A stretch of 64,000 nt of DNA from Polaribacter aestuariivivens. Lineage in GTDB: Bacteria; Bacteroidota; Bacteroidia; Flavobacteriales; Flavobacteriaceae. The position numbers were made by a program, and so were the translations under genes. The notes under the pieces were generated by a model, which had not been told where the DNA came from, made no database searches, and saw only the letters and a program-made list of their open reading frames with translations. This document shows, one piece after another, positions 19,186 to 27,020 of this stretch; the first letter of the stretch is position 1; the number at the start of each line of letters is the position of its first letter. The stretch is from the NCBI RefSeq assembly GCF_005885675.1, contig NZ_VANR01000005.1, positions 248,001 to 312,000 on the forward strand, given 5' to 3'.

Positions 19186-19347
19186 CTAAGGTAATTTTTA
19201 TAAAAATACTGTTTCAAAAATATTTAAGTCTTTAGAATATGTAAAACTACTCATTTTTAAAGATTCTAAATAAAAACTTTAACATGAAAGGATTTGATTT
19301 CTTTTTTTATATTGATTACTTTTAAGTGTTTTACAAAAAACAGGAAT

Positions 19348-19809
19348 ATGAAAACTACTCAAAGACTTGAAAATGCACTTATAAAGCTATATAATGCATT
19401 TCATAATAATAGATTAAATCCGGAAGATTGTACTGCATGCGCAGTTGGTAATATTTTAGACAATCATGATAGTTGGAAACATCTTTCTAACGATCATGGC
19501 TCTTTAGAGTTGAACTATATTGGAAGAGTTCATCAAAATTTAGGTAGAAAGTTTAACGGCTATTCTCCTTTAGAAATTTTACAAATCGAAAAGATTTTTT
19601 TAGATACTTGTGGATTTAAAACACCATTATGCCATTACAATTCAAAGCCTAATAACCCAACAAATAAAGAAATTTTATTTCATGGTTTGTGTAATGTAGT
19701 TGCGTACCTATGTAAGTTAGACAATGTACCAAATGTAATGGATTACTCAAAATTATTTGAATATGAGCAAGATGAACCTGTTTACCACCTAGAAACTTTT
19801 TTAACTTAG
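19348..19809 (+). CDS. Conserved flavobacterial Cys-containing protein (no nqr function evident)
   Basis: I chose the ATG at 19348 (MKTTQRLENALIKLYNAFHN); the frame is open 18 codons upstream but that stretch is hydrophobic and unlike the family. The 153-residue product has a DCTACAVGN motif (about 27-35), CGF, PLCHYN and GLCNVVAYLC, so at least five cysteines that could bind metal. I recall relatives in flavobacteria labelled 'NqrF', which seems to be annotation drift: the protein has no ferredoxin, FAD or NADH motif. Function unknown. Confidence 0.8.
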   Translation: MKTTQRLENALIKLYNAFHNNRLNPEDCTACAVGNILDNHDSWKHLSNDHGSLELNYIGRVHQNLGRKFNGYSPLEILQIEKIFLDTCGFKTPLCHYNSKPNNPTNKEILFHGLCNVVAYLCKLDNVPNVMDYSKLFEYEQDEPVYHLETFLT

Positions 19810-19865
19810 TTGCAAATGGAATAATAATAAATTTTAATGCGTTAAGAGCATTACTTATAATAATT

Positions 19866-19873
19866 TAATTTTG
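19866..19873 (+). promoter_or_regulatory. Promoter -7 element (TAATTTTG)
   Basis: TAATTTTG fits TAnnTTTG and lies 22 bases before the small-lipoprotein ATG. The -33 box is not clear. Confidence 0.4.
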
Positions 19874-19895
19874 TGTAAACTAAAAATTATATATT

Positions 19896-20087
19896 ATGAA
19901 AAAATTAATGTTTGTAGCGTTTTGCTTAGCAATATCATTTACTTCTTGTAGAGAAGATGAGAAAAAGGAGAAAACTGTAAAAACAGAAGTAGAAGCAAAG
20001 AAAAAAGTAAGTATTGAGACCTCGAAAGGAAGTGTCAAAGCAGATGATAAAGGTAATGTTGACATTAAAATTAAGGACAAAAAATAA
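19896..20087 (+). CDS. Small highly charged lipoprotein
   Basis: The 63-residue product has a lipoprotein signal (MKKLMFVAFCLAISFTSC, lipid Cys at 18) and a mature part made almost only of Lys, Glu, Asp, Val and Thr (REDEKKEKTVKTEVEAKKK). Such short charged lipoproteins are common in Bacteroidota. Function unknown. It has its own promoter-like box and terminator. The following gene is convergent. Confidence 0.75.
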   Translation: MKKLMFVAFCLAISFTSCREDEKKEKTVKTEVEAKKKVSIETSKGSVKADDKGNVDIKIKDKK

Positions 20088-20093
20088 TTTCTA

Positions 20094-20127
20094 AAAAAAC
20101 TTTAATTAATAATTAAAGTTTTTTTTT
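20094..20127 (+). terminator. Terminator after the small lipoprotein
   Basis: Arms AAACTTTAATT and AATTAAAGTTT around a short AAT loop, followed by TTTTTT. Confidence 0.8.
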
Positions 20128-20138
20128 GCTTTAAAAAT

Positions 20139-20303
20139 TTATAGTAACGATTCTTTTTTTAAGAAATAGTTCTTGCGAAAAAAACGAATCCATATATATT
20201 TTTTTCTACAATTAAAACATTTTTTAAACCCAAACCACGGAATAAAATCGTTTAAAACAACTTTTTCTTTTCTTTTTCTAGAACAATTTGGGCAGTTTGC
20301 CAT
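20139..20303 (-). CDS. 54-residue zinc-ribbon microprotein
   Basis: Reading the gap on the minus strand gives MANCPNCSRKRKEKVVLNDF from the ATG at 20303, then IPWFGFKKCFNCRKKYIWIR and a Lys/Arg/Phe-rich tail, stop at 20141-20139. Two CxxC pairs (CPNC at 4-7, CFNC at 29-32) about 22 residues apart make a typical zinc ribbon. The rest is strongly basic, so it may bind RNA or DNA. It is the only small gene in this gap and its frame is fully open for 55 codons. Function unknown. Confidence 0.7.
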   Translation of the reverse strand: MANCPNCSRKRKEKVVLNDFIPWFGFKKCFNCRKKYIWIRFFRKNYFLKKESLL

Positions 20304-20645
20304 TTTCTTTTTTTACAATTATAATATCAATTATTAAATAATGAACATAAATTGTTCTAAACGCACTAATTTCCTCGTTGGATAATCAATATTTATCGAT
20401 GATGGTAAAAACTAAATTTAAAATTTAGTACTAAAATTAAATAAAAAAGAAATTAATTCAAAAAAAATTAAATTTATATTTAATATAAAACTTCTTAAAC
20501 CTTAACCGTAGTAAAACAAAGGTTAAAAAAAAGGATGCCAAAAATATTTTTTGTAGCATTTTTTACATTTGTAAAGTTTAAATTGTAAAACTATATGAAA
20601 ATCTATTTTTTTAACCTGTAAACCTTTCAATTTAATTTAATTTAA
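20304..20645. other. Non-coding AT-rich gap with inverted repeats
   Basis: No gene is visible. The stretch contains two short inverted repeats, GAACATAAATTGTTC (20342-20356) and ACTAAATTTAAAATTTAGT (20411-20429), and a loose ATGC/GCAT hairpin near 20535-20560 followed by TACATTTG (20565). These may be operators or a small RNA, but nothing decides it. Confidence 0.35.
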
Positions 20646-20647
20646 AT

Positions 20648-20682
20648 AAAAAAACCGATTCATTTCTGAATCGGTTTTTTAG
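20648..20682 (-). terminator. Terminator of the nqr operon
   Basis: Arms AAAAACCGATTCA (20650-20662) and TGAATCGGTTTTT (20667-20679) lie just after the nqrF stop on the minus strand, with A-runs on the outer side giving a U-tract in that transcript. Confidence 0.85.
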
Positions 20683-20698
20683 TTTTAGTAATTGAAGT

Positions 20699-22006
20699 CT
20701 ATCCTCCAAAGTCGTCAAAACGAATGTTTTCATCTGGCATACCAAAGTCTTCACCCATTTTTTGAACTGCTTTATTCATTAAAGGTGGTCCACAGAAATA
20801 TAATTCTATATCTTCTGGAGATTCATGATGACTTAAGTAATTATCTATAACACAGTTATGAATAAAACCTACAAAACCATCACCTTCATCATTTATATCT
20901 TTTTTTACTTTCCAATTATCTTCTTCCATTGGTTCAGATAATGCTAAATAAAATTTGAAGTTAGGAAAGTCTCTTTCTAATTCTCTAAAGTGCTCTAAAT
21001 AAAATAATTCTCTTTTAGAACGACCTCCATACCAATATGTTACTTTTCTACCAGTTTTAAGTGTTTTGAATAAATGATACAAGTGAGATCTCATTGGAGC
21101 CATACCTGCTCCACCACCAACATATAACATTTCTGCATCTGATTCGTTTATGAAGAATTCTCCATAAGGACCAGAAATAACACATTTATCTCCTTTTTTC
21201 AAGTTGAAAATGTAAGAAGAGGCAACTCCTGGATTTACATCCATCCAACCACCTTTTGCTCTATCAAATGGAGGTGTTGCAATACGTACATTTAGCATAA
21301 TTTCTCTGCCTTCTGCTGGGTAAGAAGCCATAGAATATGCTCTTTCTACGGTTTCTGTATTTTTCATTACTAATGGCCACAATTTAAACTTGTCCCATTC
21401 TTCTTTAAATTTGTCTGGAGTATCATGCTCTTCTGGGTGCGCAGTAATATCCATATCTTCAAACTTAACTTCGCAAGGAGGTATTTCAATTTGAATATAT
21501 CCACCTGCTTTATATCCCATATCTTCTGGAATTTCAACTACAAATTCTTTAATAAAAGAAGCTACATTGTAATTTCTTACAACAACTGCATCCCATTTCT
21601 TAATTCCAAAAACTTCTTCAGGAATAGAAATATTCATGTCTTGTTTTACTTTTACTTGACAAGCTAAACGTGCTCCTTCTTTTAATTCTTTTCTTGAAAA
21701 GTGAGGTACTTCTGTTGGTAGAGCTTCTCCTCCACCAGAGTTTACATGACACTCACATTGAATACATGTTCCTCCTCCACCACATGCAGATGGTAAGAAA
21801 ATTTTGTTATTACCTAAAGTAGATAGTAAAGAATCTCCTGAAGCTACTTCTATTTCTCTTTCCCCATTAATCATAATTTTTACGGGGCCAGATGGCGATA
21901 ATTTTTGTTTTACAACTAGTAAAACAGTAATTAATAATAATGCTATTATTAAAAATGCTACTACTGTTGCGATTACAGTTCCTGTAGTTCCTGCTGCTAA
22001 AATCAT
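20699..22006 (-). CDS. nqrF: Na+-translocating NADH:quinone reductase subunit F
   Basis: NqrF is the NADH-oxidising entry subunit of Na+-NQR, passing electrons from NADH through FAD and a 2Fe-2S centre to the membrane part that pumps Na+. The 435-residue product has an N-terminal membrane helix (about 5-30), a ferredoxin domain with CGGGGTCIQCEC and RLACQV (about 75-140), the FAD motif RAYSMASYP (about 222), and an NADH domain ending with CGPPLMNKAVQKM and FDDFGG. Length is close to the family's. It is the last gene of nqrABCDEF; one base separates it from nqrE. Confidence 0.97.
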   Translation of the reverse strand: MILAAGTTGTVIATVVAFLIIALLLITVLLVVKQKLSPSGPVKIMINGEREIEVASGDSLLSTLGNNKIFLPSACGGGGTCIQCECHVNSGGGEALPTEVPHFSRKELKEGARLACQVKVKQDMNISIPEEVFGIKKWDAVVVRNYNVASFIKEFVVEIPEDMGYKAGGYIQIEIPPCEVKFEDMDITAHPEEHDTPDKFKEEWDKFKLWPLVMKNTETVERAYSMASYPAEGREIMLNVRIATPPFDRAKGGWMDVNPGVASSYIFNLKKGDKCVISGPYGEFFINESDAEMLYVGGGAGMAPMRSHLYHLFKTLKTGRKVTYWYGGRSKRELFYLEHFRELERDFPNFKFYLALSEPMEEDNWKVKKDINDEGDGFVGFIHNCVIDNYLSHHESPEDIELYFCGPPLMNKAVQKMGEDFGMPDENIRFDDFGG

Positions 22007-22007
22007 A

Positions 22008-22730
22008 TTAATTTATAGTTTTAGTATTTTTTGCTATTTCTTCTTTTTCTTTTTGTACTTGTACTTTTTCAGTAGTAACTTTTGGCTCTGTAGAAGGTTC
22101 CCCTTCTTCATCTCCTCCAGTTAACATTCCTCCAAAACTTAAGAAACCAATTCCCATTAAACCAGTAATGATAAAAGTAATTCCTAAACCTCTTAAAGCT
22201 GGTGGAACACTTGAATATCTAATTTTCTCACGAATAGCTGCAATGGCTAAAATTGCTAAAAACCAGCCAATTCCAGATGAAACTCCATAATTAAATGCCA
22301 AACCTAAAGATTCAATTTCTCTTGCTTGCATAAATAAAGAACCTCCTAAAATCGCACAGTTTACTGCAATTAATGGTAAGAAAATACCTAATGAATTATA
22401 TAATGATGGTGAAAATTTTTCTACAATTATCTCTACCAACTGTACCATGGTTGCAATTGTTGCTATAAACATGATAAATGATAGGAAACCTAAATCATAG
22501 TCTGCATATTCATCTCCCAACCAAACTAATGCACCTGGTTGTAATAAATATTGATCTAATAACCAGTTTAAAGGAACTGTTATTGCCAATACAAAAATCA
22601 CTGCAGCTCCTAAACCAACTGCTGTTGATACTTTTTTAGATACGGCTAAGTATGAACACATACCTAAAAATACCGCAAACACCATATTATCAATAAAAAT
22701 TGATTTGAAAAATAATTCTACGTGCTCCAT
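22008..22730 (-). CDS. nqrE: Na+-NQR subunit E
   Basis: NqrE is one of two membrane subunits that carry the iron centre. Six hydrophobic helices are seen between residues 5 and 200, with the family motifs [10 protein letters not shown] (about 125) and [12 protein letters not shown] (about 149). The product has 240 residues; the usual length is about 200. The extra C-terminal 35-40 residues are hydrophilic and Lys/Glu/Thr-rich ([19 protein letters not shown]) and lie beyond the last helix. A 75-base gap separates it from nqrD, larger than elsewhere in the operon. Confidence 0.95.
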   Translation of the reverse strand: MEHVELFFKSIFIDNMVFAVFLGMCSYLAVSKKVSTAVGLGAAVIFVLAITVPLNWLLDQYLLQPGALVWLGDEYADYDLGFLSFIMFIATIATMVQLVEIIVEKFSPSLYNSLGIFLPLIAVNCAILGGSLFMQAREIESLGLAFNYGVSSGIGWFLAILAIAAIREKIRYSSVPPALRGLGITFIITGLMGIGFLSFGGMLTGGDEEGEPSTEPKVTTEKVQVQKEKEEIAKNTKTIN

Positions 22731-22805
22731 AATTTATAGTTTTCAGTTTTCAGTAATCAGTTTGCTTTTTAAAGCTAACTTTGTTTGTTACTATAAACTT
22801 ATTTG

Positions 22806-23450
22806 TTAATCTTCTATTAATGCTTTGTTTCTACTTCTTTGTACCCAGATAATCAATCCGACAATAATTAACGCCATTGGTGGCATTAACATAAAACCAT
22901 TATTTTCATAACCTGTTGCGTACAAACCTGTCTTTTTAATTGAATCTCCTAAAACTGGAATTCCGAATAAAGTTCCAGAACCTAATAATTCTCTAAAGAA
23001 ACCAACAATTATTAAAATTACTGCGTATCCTAACGCGTTTCCAATTCCGTCTAAGAAAGATTTCCAAGGTCCGTTTGCCAAAGCAAAAGCCTCAAAACGT
23101 CCCATAATAATACAGTTCGTAATAATTAACCCAATAAATACGGAAAGTGTTTTACTTAATTCATAAGCAAATGCCTTTAAAACTTGATCTACAATAATTA
23201 CTAAAGAAGCAACTACAATTAGCTGTACAATAATTCTAATTTTAGAAGGAATAATGTTTCTCATTAAAGAGATTACAACATTACCAACTCCTAATACAAA
23301 CAATACTGCAACCCCCATTACTAAAGAAGCTTTTAATTCTGCAGTAATTGCTAATGCAGAACAAATACCTAATACTTGAATTGTAATTGGGTTATTATCT
23401 GCTAATGGATCTGTGATTAACTTTGTGTCTTTTTTTGAAAGTAGTCCCAT
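22806..23450 (-). CDS. nqrD: Na+-NQR subunit D
   Basis: The 214-residue membrane protein is homologous to NqrE and forms the second half of the iron-bearing membrane pair. It has six helices, with landmarks NNPITIQVLGICSALAIT (about 19-36), NCIIMGRFEAFALANGPWKS (about 111) and LPGSGTLFG-like ELLGSGTLFG (about 158). One base separates its start from the nqrC stop side. It is standard in length. Confidence 0.96.
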   Translation of the reverse strand: MGLLSKKDTKLITDPLADNNPITIQVLGICSALAITAELKASLVMGVAVLFVLGVGNVVISLMRNIIPSKIRIIVQLIVVASLVIIVDQVLKAFAYELSKTLSVFIGLIITNCIIMGRFEAFALANGPWKSFLDGIGNALGYAVILIIVGFFRELLGSGTLFGIPVLGDSIKKTGLYATGYENNGFMLMPPMALIIVGLIIWVQRSRNKALIED

Positions 23451-23451
23451 C

Positions 23452-24246
23452 TTAGTTTTTATTTTTTAAATTTTGGAAGTATGGTAAGTACAACTTTAAA
23501 TCTTTTTTTATCATTGCTGCAACACCATCTCCAGTAATTGTTGCTCCTGCTAAAGCATCTACTTCATGATCATCTTTATCTTCATTTAATGGATCGTTGT
23601 TTCCTTTTGCAACTGTAATACCTTTGAAAACACCAGCATCTGTTAATAATTTTTCACCATAAAAATCATCCATAAAGTAACGTTGTTTTATGTTAGCTCC
23701 TAAACCAGGAGTTTCTCCTGCATGATCAAAAAATACACCTTTTACAACCATATCTGTATCTAAAGCTACATAACCCCAAATAGCATCCCAAAGACCACTA
23801 CCTCTTATTGGCGCTACATATACTAGGTTTCCTTCTTGTTCTCCTTTGAATAAAGGTAAAAATCTAGATTTACCTTCTTTTGCTCTAGTTTGTTGCTTTT
23901 TAACATCAATTAAATAAGGTTCTTTTTTGTTGTTAGCAGCCATAAACTCTTCACGATTCATTTCTTTAAGAATTTTACCATCTTTAACTTCTAAAACAAT
24001 TTGTTCAGAAATTTTAGTTGAAAAAATTTCAGCTACTTTATCTGTAGAAACAAATGTGATGCTTCCTTCTTCATTTTCATTAACACCCATTGCATACAAA
24101 ATGTTTTGCTGCTTTTCCATTCGTTCATTTTCCTTAATATTAGGTTTTAATGACGATGCTGTAAATGCTAATAACGAACCAACTACTACAACCATAATGA
24201 TTGCAAAAATAATTGTATAACTATTACTATCTGTTTTATTACTCAT
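23452..24246 (-). CDS. nqrC: Na+-NQR subunit C (covalent FMN subunit)
   Basis: NqrC holds a covalently bound FMN. The 264-residue product has one N-terminal helix (IIFAIIMVVVVGSLLAFTASSL) and a periplasmic FMN-binding domain. The FMN-attachment motif is AGATITGDGV (about 227-236), where the second Thr is the linkage site in the family. Preceding YVALDTDMVVKGVFFDHAGETPGLG is the typical domain core. Three bases separate it from nqrB. The FMN transferase ApbE that installs the cofactor is not in this window. Confidence 0.96.
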   Translation of the reverse strand: MSNKTDSNSYTIIFAIIMVVVVGSLLAFTASSLKPNIKENERMEKQQNILYAMGVNENEEGSITFVSTDKVAEIFSTKISEQIVLEVKDGKILKEMNREEFMAANNKKEPYLIDVKKQQTRAKEGKSRFLPLFKGEQEGNLVYVAPIRGSGLWDAIWGYVALDTDMVVKGVFFDHAGETPGLGANIKQRYFMDDFYGEKLLTDAGVFKGITVAKGNNDPLNEDKDDHEVDALAGATITGDGVAAMIKKDLKLYLPYFQNLKNKN

Positions 24247-24248
24247 AA

Positions 24249-25460
24249 TTAAGCAGTTTTAGCTTTTAAACGTTTTCTTCTTTTCTTAACGTTACCTTGA
24301 ACAACGTAATGATCTATGGTTGGTGCAAATACATTCATTAGTAAAATTGCTAAGAATACTCCTTCTGGATATGCTGGGTTGAAAACACGAATCATAATTG
24401 ACAAGAAACCAATTAAGAAACCGTAAATCCACTTTCCTTTATTTGTTTGTGATGCTGTTACAGGATCTGTAGCCATATAAACTGCTCCAAATGCTAAACC
24501 ACCAATCATTAAGTGTTCCCACCAAACTGTATTCATTAATCCGTAAAATTTGCTTGATTCTGTAATAATATCTGCATTTACAACTCCGTTAAAAATTAAC
24601 CCCATTACTGCTGCTCCAATAAAAGTTGAAAGAATGATTCTCCAACTTCCAATTTTTGTGAAAATTAAAAAAGCAGCTCCTAAAAGAATTAAAAATGTAG
24701 ATGTTTCACCAACAGAACCTGGTATGAATCCCATAAACTTATCCCAAGTAGAATAAATTACTTCTTGATTTTGTGCGTAACTTCCTAAGATTGTTTCTCC
24801 TGAAATTGCATCTGGAGTTCCTGTTCTTTCTACTGCATCATATACCCAAACTTTATCTCCAGACATCCAAGTAGGATATGCAAAGAATAAGAATGCTCTA
24901 ATGGTTAAGGCTGGATTTAAGATATTCATTCCTGTTCCACCAAATACTTCTTTACCAATTACCACTCCAAAAACCACTGCAACTGCTAACATCCATAAAG
25001 GTGTGTCTACAGGTACAATTAATGGAACTAACATTCCTGTTACTAAGTACCCTTCTTCTACTTCGTGCCCTTTTATTACTGCGAAAATAAATTCCACTAA
25101 AAGCCCCACTCCATAAGAAACAATTACTAATGGTAATACTTTTATGATTCCTATCCAAAGGTTATCCCAAGTTAAAAATGAACCCAATAAAGAAAACTCT
25201 GAAGTAATTCCTTGTGCTCTTTCTATAGCTGCATAATGTTGGTAACCTGCGTTAAACATTCCAAAAATTAAACAAGGAATTAAAGCCATAATTACAATAT
25301 TCATTGTACGCTTTAAATCGTCTGCTGCCTTAATGTGAGTTCCTCCATGAGTAACTTCGTTCGGTAAATATAAAAAGGTATGGATTGCGTTAAACGCAGG
25401 AGCCATTTTAGTTCCTTTATATTTTTCTTTTAAATTATGTAAGTTTTGTTTTAAGCTCAT
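24249..25460 (-). CDS. nqrB: Na+-NQR subunit B (covalent FMN, quinone-reducing membrane subunit)
   Basis: The 403-residue membrane protein has about ten helices. The motif GETSTFLILLGAAFLI (about 240) is the FMN-attachment site in the NqrB/RnfD family (Thr linkage). KEVFGGTGMNILNPALTIRAFLF (about 169) is another family hallmark. The N-terminal part is a soluble lead with THIKAADDLKRTM. It is the core of the Na+ path. Four bases separate it from nqrA. Confidence 0.96.
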   Translation of the reverse strand: MSLKQNLHNLKEKYKGTKMAPAFNAIHTFLYLPNEVTHGGTHIKAADDLKRTMNIVIMALIPCLIFGMFNAGYQHYAAIERAQGITSEFSLLGSFLTWDNLWIGIIKVLPLVIVSYGVGLLVEFIFAVIKGHEVEEGYLVTGMLVPLIVPVDTPLWMLAVAVVFGVVIGKEVFGGTGMNILNPALTIRAFLFFAYPTWMSGDKVWVYDAVERTGTPDAISGETILGSYAQNQEVIYSTWDKFMGFIPGSVGETSTFLILLGAAFLIFTKIGSWRIILSTFIGAAVMGLIFNGVVNADIITESSKFYGLMNTVWWEHLMIGGLAFGAVYMATDPVTASQTNKGKWIYGFLIGFLSIMIRVFNPAYPEGVFLAILLMNVFAPTIDHYVVQGNVKKRRKRLKAKTA

Positions 25461-25464
25461 AACT

Positions 25465-26814
25465 CTATCCTAATTCTTCTCTCATTAAATCTAAACCTTC
25501 ACGAATTATCTTCTGATGAGGTTGTTTAGATACACAAATAAATTCTGTTAGTGCAAAATCTTCTGGTGCTACTTCGTAACCACCTAAAGCTTCCATTTCA
25601 TCTAAATCTTTATACATAAATGCTTTTAATAACTGCATTGGATAAATATCTAAAGGAAATACCTGTTCATAAGCTCCTGTAACAACAAAAGCTCTGTGTT
25701 CTCCGTTTGTATTTGTATTTAAATCAAACTTTTTATTAGGTGTTAACCAAGAAAAAGTTAATGCTCTTGAAGCTGAGATTTTATTGAAAATTGGTTTGTT
25801 CCAACCAAAAAACTCATAATCATCACCTTCTGGAATCGCAGTTATTTGATTGTCATAATACCCTAAAAAACCATCTTCTTTCACTTCCTTTCCAGAAAGC
25901 ACATTCCCACTGATTATTCTTGTATTATTGTTATCTAAATTCTCTTTTGTTAAATCGGCAATAGTTGCTCCTGCAATTGCAGTTACATATTGTGGATTTT
26001 TGAACTGAGAACCTGTTAAAGCTATAGTTCTTGTTAAGTTTAACTTTCCTGTTAATAATAACTCTCCAATAACTACTAAGTCTTGTGGTGTTATTACCCA
26101 AACTACCTCTCCTTTGTTAATAGGATCTATTTTTGCAATTTGAGTTCCAACATTTCCTGAAGGGTGTGGTCCAGAAACCTTATGCAATTCAATCCCCTTT
26201 AAATTTGATAAAGGTGAATTTGTATTTGCGCCAACAGAAACATGTACTTTACCTTCTGTTAATTTAGAAACGGCATCAATTGCTGCTTGTAATTGTGTTT
26301 CTTTACCAGCTAAGGTATAATCTAAATCTGGAGCTAAAGGAGCACTTGCGTAAGCTGATACAAAAATAGCTTTTGGAGCTTGATTTGGATTTGCAACAAC
26401 ATCATAAGGACGTTGCTTAATAAAAGGCCAACAACCTGCAGCTAGTAAATGATTTTTTACTTCATCTGCAACCATTTTGTTTGCATCTTTAGCACCAAAA
26501 TCTTTAAAAGTTTGAGTTGCATCAGCAGAAATTTTAATTGCTAACACCTTTCTTCTTGCTCCACGAACAACCTCTACTACTTTACCGGAAACAGGACTTG
26601 GAAATAAAATACGTTCGTCACTTTTTGAATGAAAAAGTGCTTCTCCAGCATTTACTTCTGCGCCTTCTTTAGCGGTAAGTTTAGGAATTATTCCGTGAAA
26701 GTCTTCTGGCTTAACTGCATAAATACTACTCTGAATAATGTTTGTAGTTGTTTTATCTGCAATGCCAACAAGCTTAATATCTAAGCCTTTTTTAATACGA
26801 ATGTCTTTTGACAT
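25465..26814 (-). CDS. nqrA: Na+-NQR subunit A
   Basis: The 449-residue soluble subunit is involved in quinone binding at the cytoplasmic face. Typical landmarks are the start IRIKKGLDIKLVG, FPSPVSGKVVEVVRGARRK (about 70), KQRPYDVVANPNQAPKAIFV (about 134) and GPHPSGNVGTQI (about 214). It is the first gene of the operon and has a -7 promoter box upstream at 26852. Length is standard. Confidence 0.96.
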   Translation of the reverse strand: MSKDIRIKKGLDIKLVGIADKTTTNIIQSSIYAVKPEDFHGIIPKLTAKEGAEVNAGEALFHSKSDERILFPSPVSGKVVEVVRGARRKVLAIKISADATQTFKDFGAKDANKMVADEVKNHLLAAGCWPFIKQRPYDVVANPNQAPKAIFVSAYASAPLAPDLDYTLAGKETQLQAAIDAVSKLTEGKVHVSVGANTNSPLSNLKGIELHKVSGPHPSGNVGTQIAKIDPINKGEVVWVITPQDLVVIGELLLTGKLNLTRTIALTGSQFKNPQYVTAIAGATIADLTKENLDNNNTRIISGNVLSGKEVKEDGFLGYYDNQITAIPEGDDYEFFGWNKPIFNKISASRALTFSWLTPNKKFDLNTNTNGEHRAFVVTGAYEQVFPLDIYPMQLLKAFMYKDLDEMEALGGYEVAPEDFALTEFICVSKQPHQKIIREGLDLMREELG

Positions 26815-26851
26815 AGTAAATTGGAATATTTAGTTATCTAAAAAAATCATG

Positions 26852-26859
26852 CAAATTTA
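26852..26859 (-). promoter_or_regulatory. Promoter -7 element for the nqr operon (TAAATTTG)
   Basis: TAAATTTG on the minus strand fits TAnnTTTG, 38 bases upstream of the nqrA ATG. No clear -33 box. Confidence 0.4.
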
Positions 26860-26969
26860 AAGATTTTGAGGGTTAGGAGTGATATATTTTGAAAGTAATC
26901 TTACGGAATTAATCTTATTTATAATAATTCTAAATAATTTTATTTCATAAAACGTAGTTGTATTATTTT

Positions 26970-26988
26970 TTTTGGCTCAAAAATTGAT
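26970..26988 (+). promoter_or_regulatory. Sigma-54-like element, or -33/-7 promoter, before the T9SS plug gene
   Basis: TTTGGCTCAAAAATTGATT has GG at 26974-26975 and GA at 26986-26987, ten bases apart, as in the elements at 2494, 3056 and 3652. However TATTTTTG at 27008-27015 with TTG at 26984-26986 is a competing housekeeping-type reading (spacing 21). Ambiguous. Confidence 0.25.
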
Positions 26989-27020
26989 TATTCTAATAAA
27001 TGATTAATATTTTTGTAACT

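Noticed and set aside
19283..19324. Short frame starting MKGFDFFFYIDYF
   Set aside because: Only 13 codons; it lies in the leader of the Cys-rich gene and has no sign of coding.
20535..20588. Tiny frame MPKIFFVAFFTFVKFKL after an AAGG-like sequence
   Set aside because: Seventeen residues in an AT-rich region, no conserved features; a hairpin explains the sequence equally well.
22731..22805. Possible hidden gene or hairpin between nqrD and nqrE
   Set aside because: Only low-complexity repeats (GTTTTCAG) without an open frame of useful length or a strong stem.
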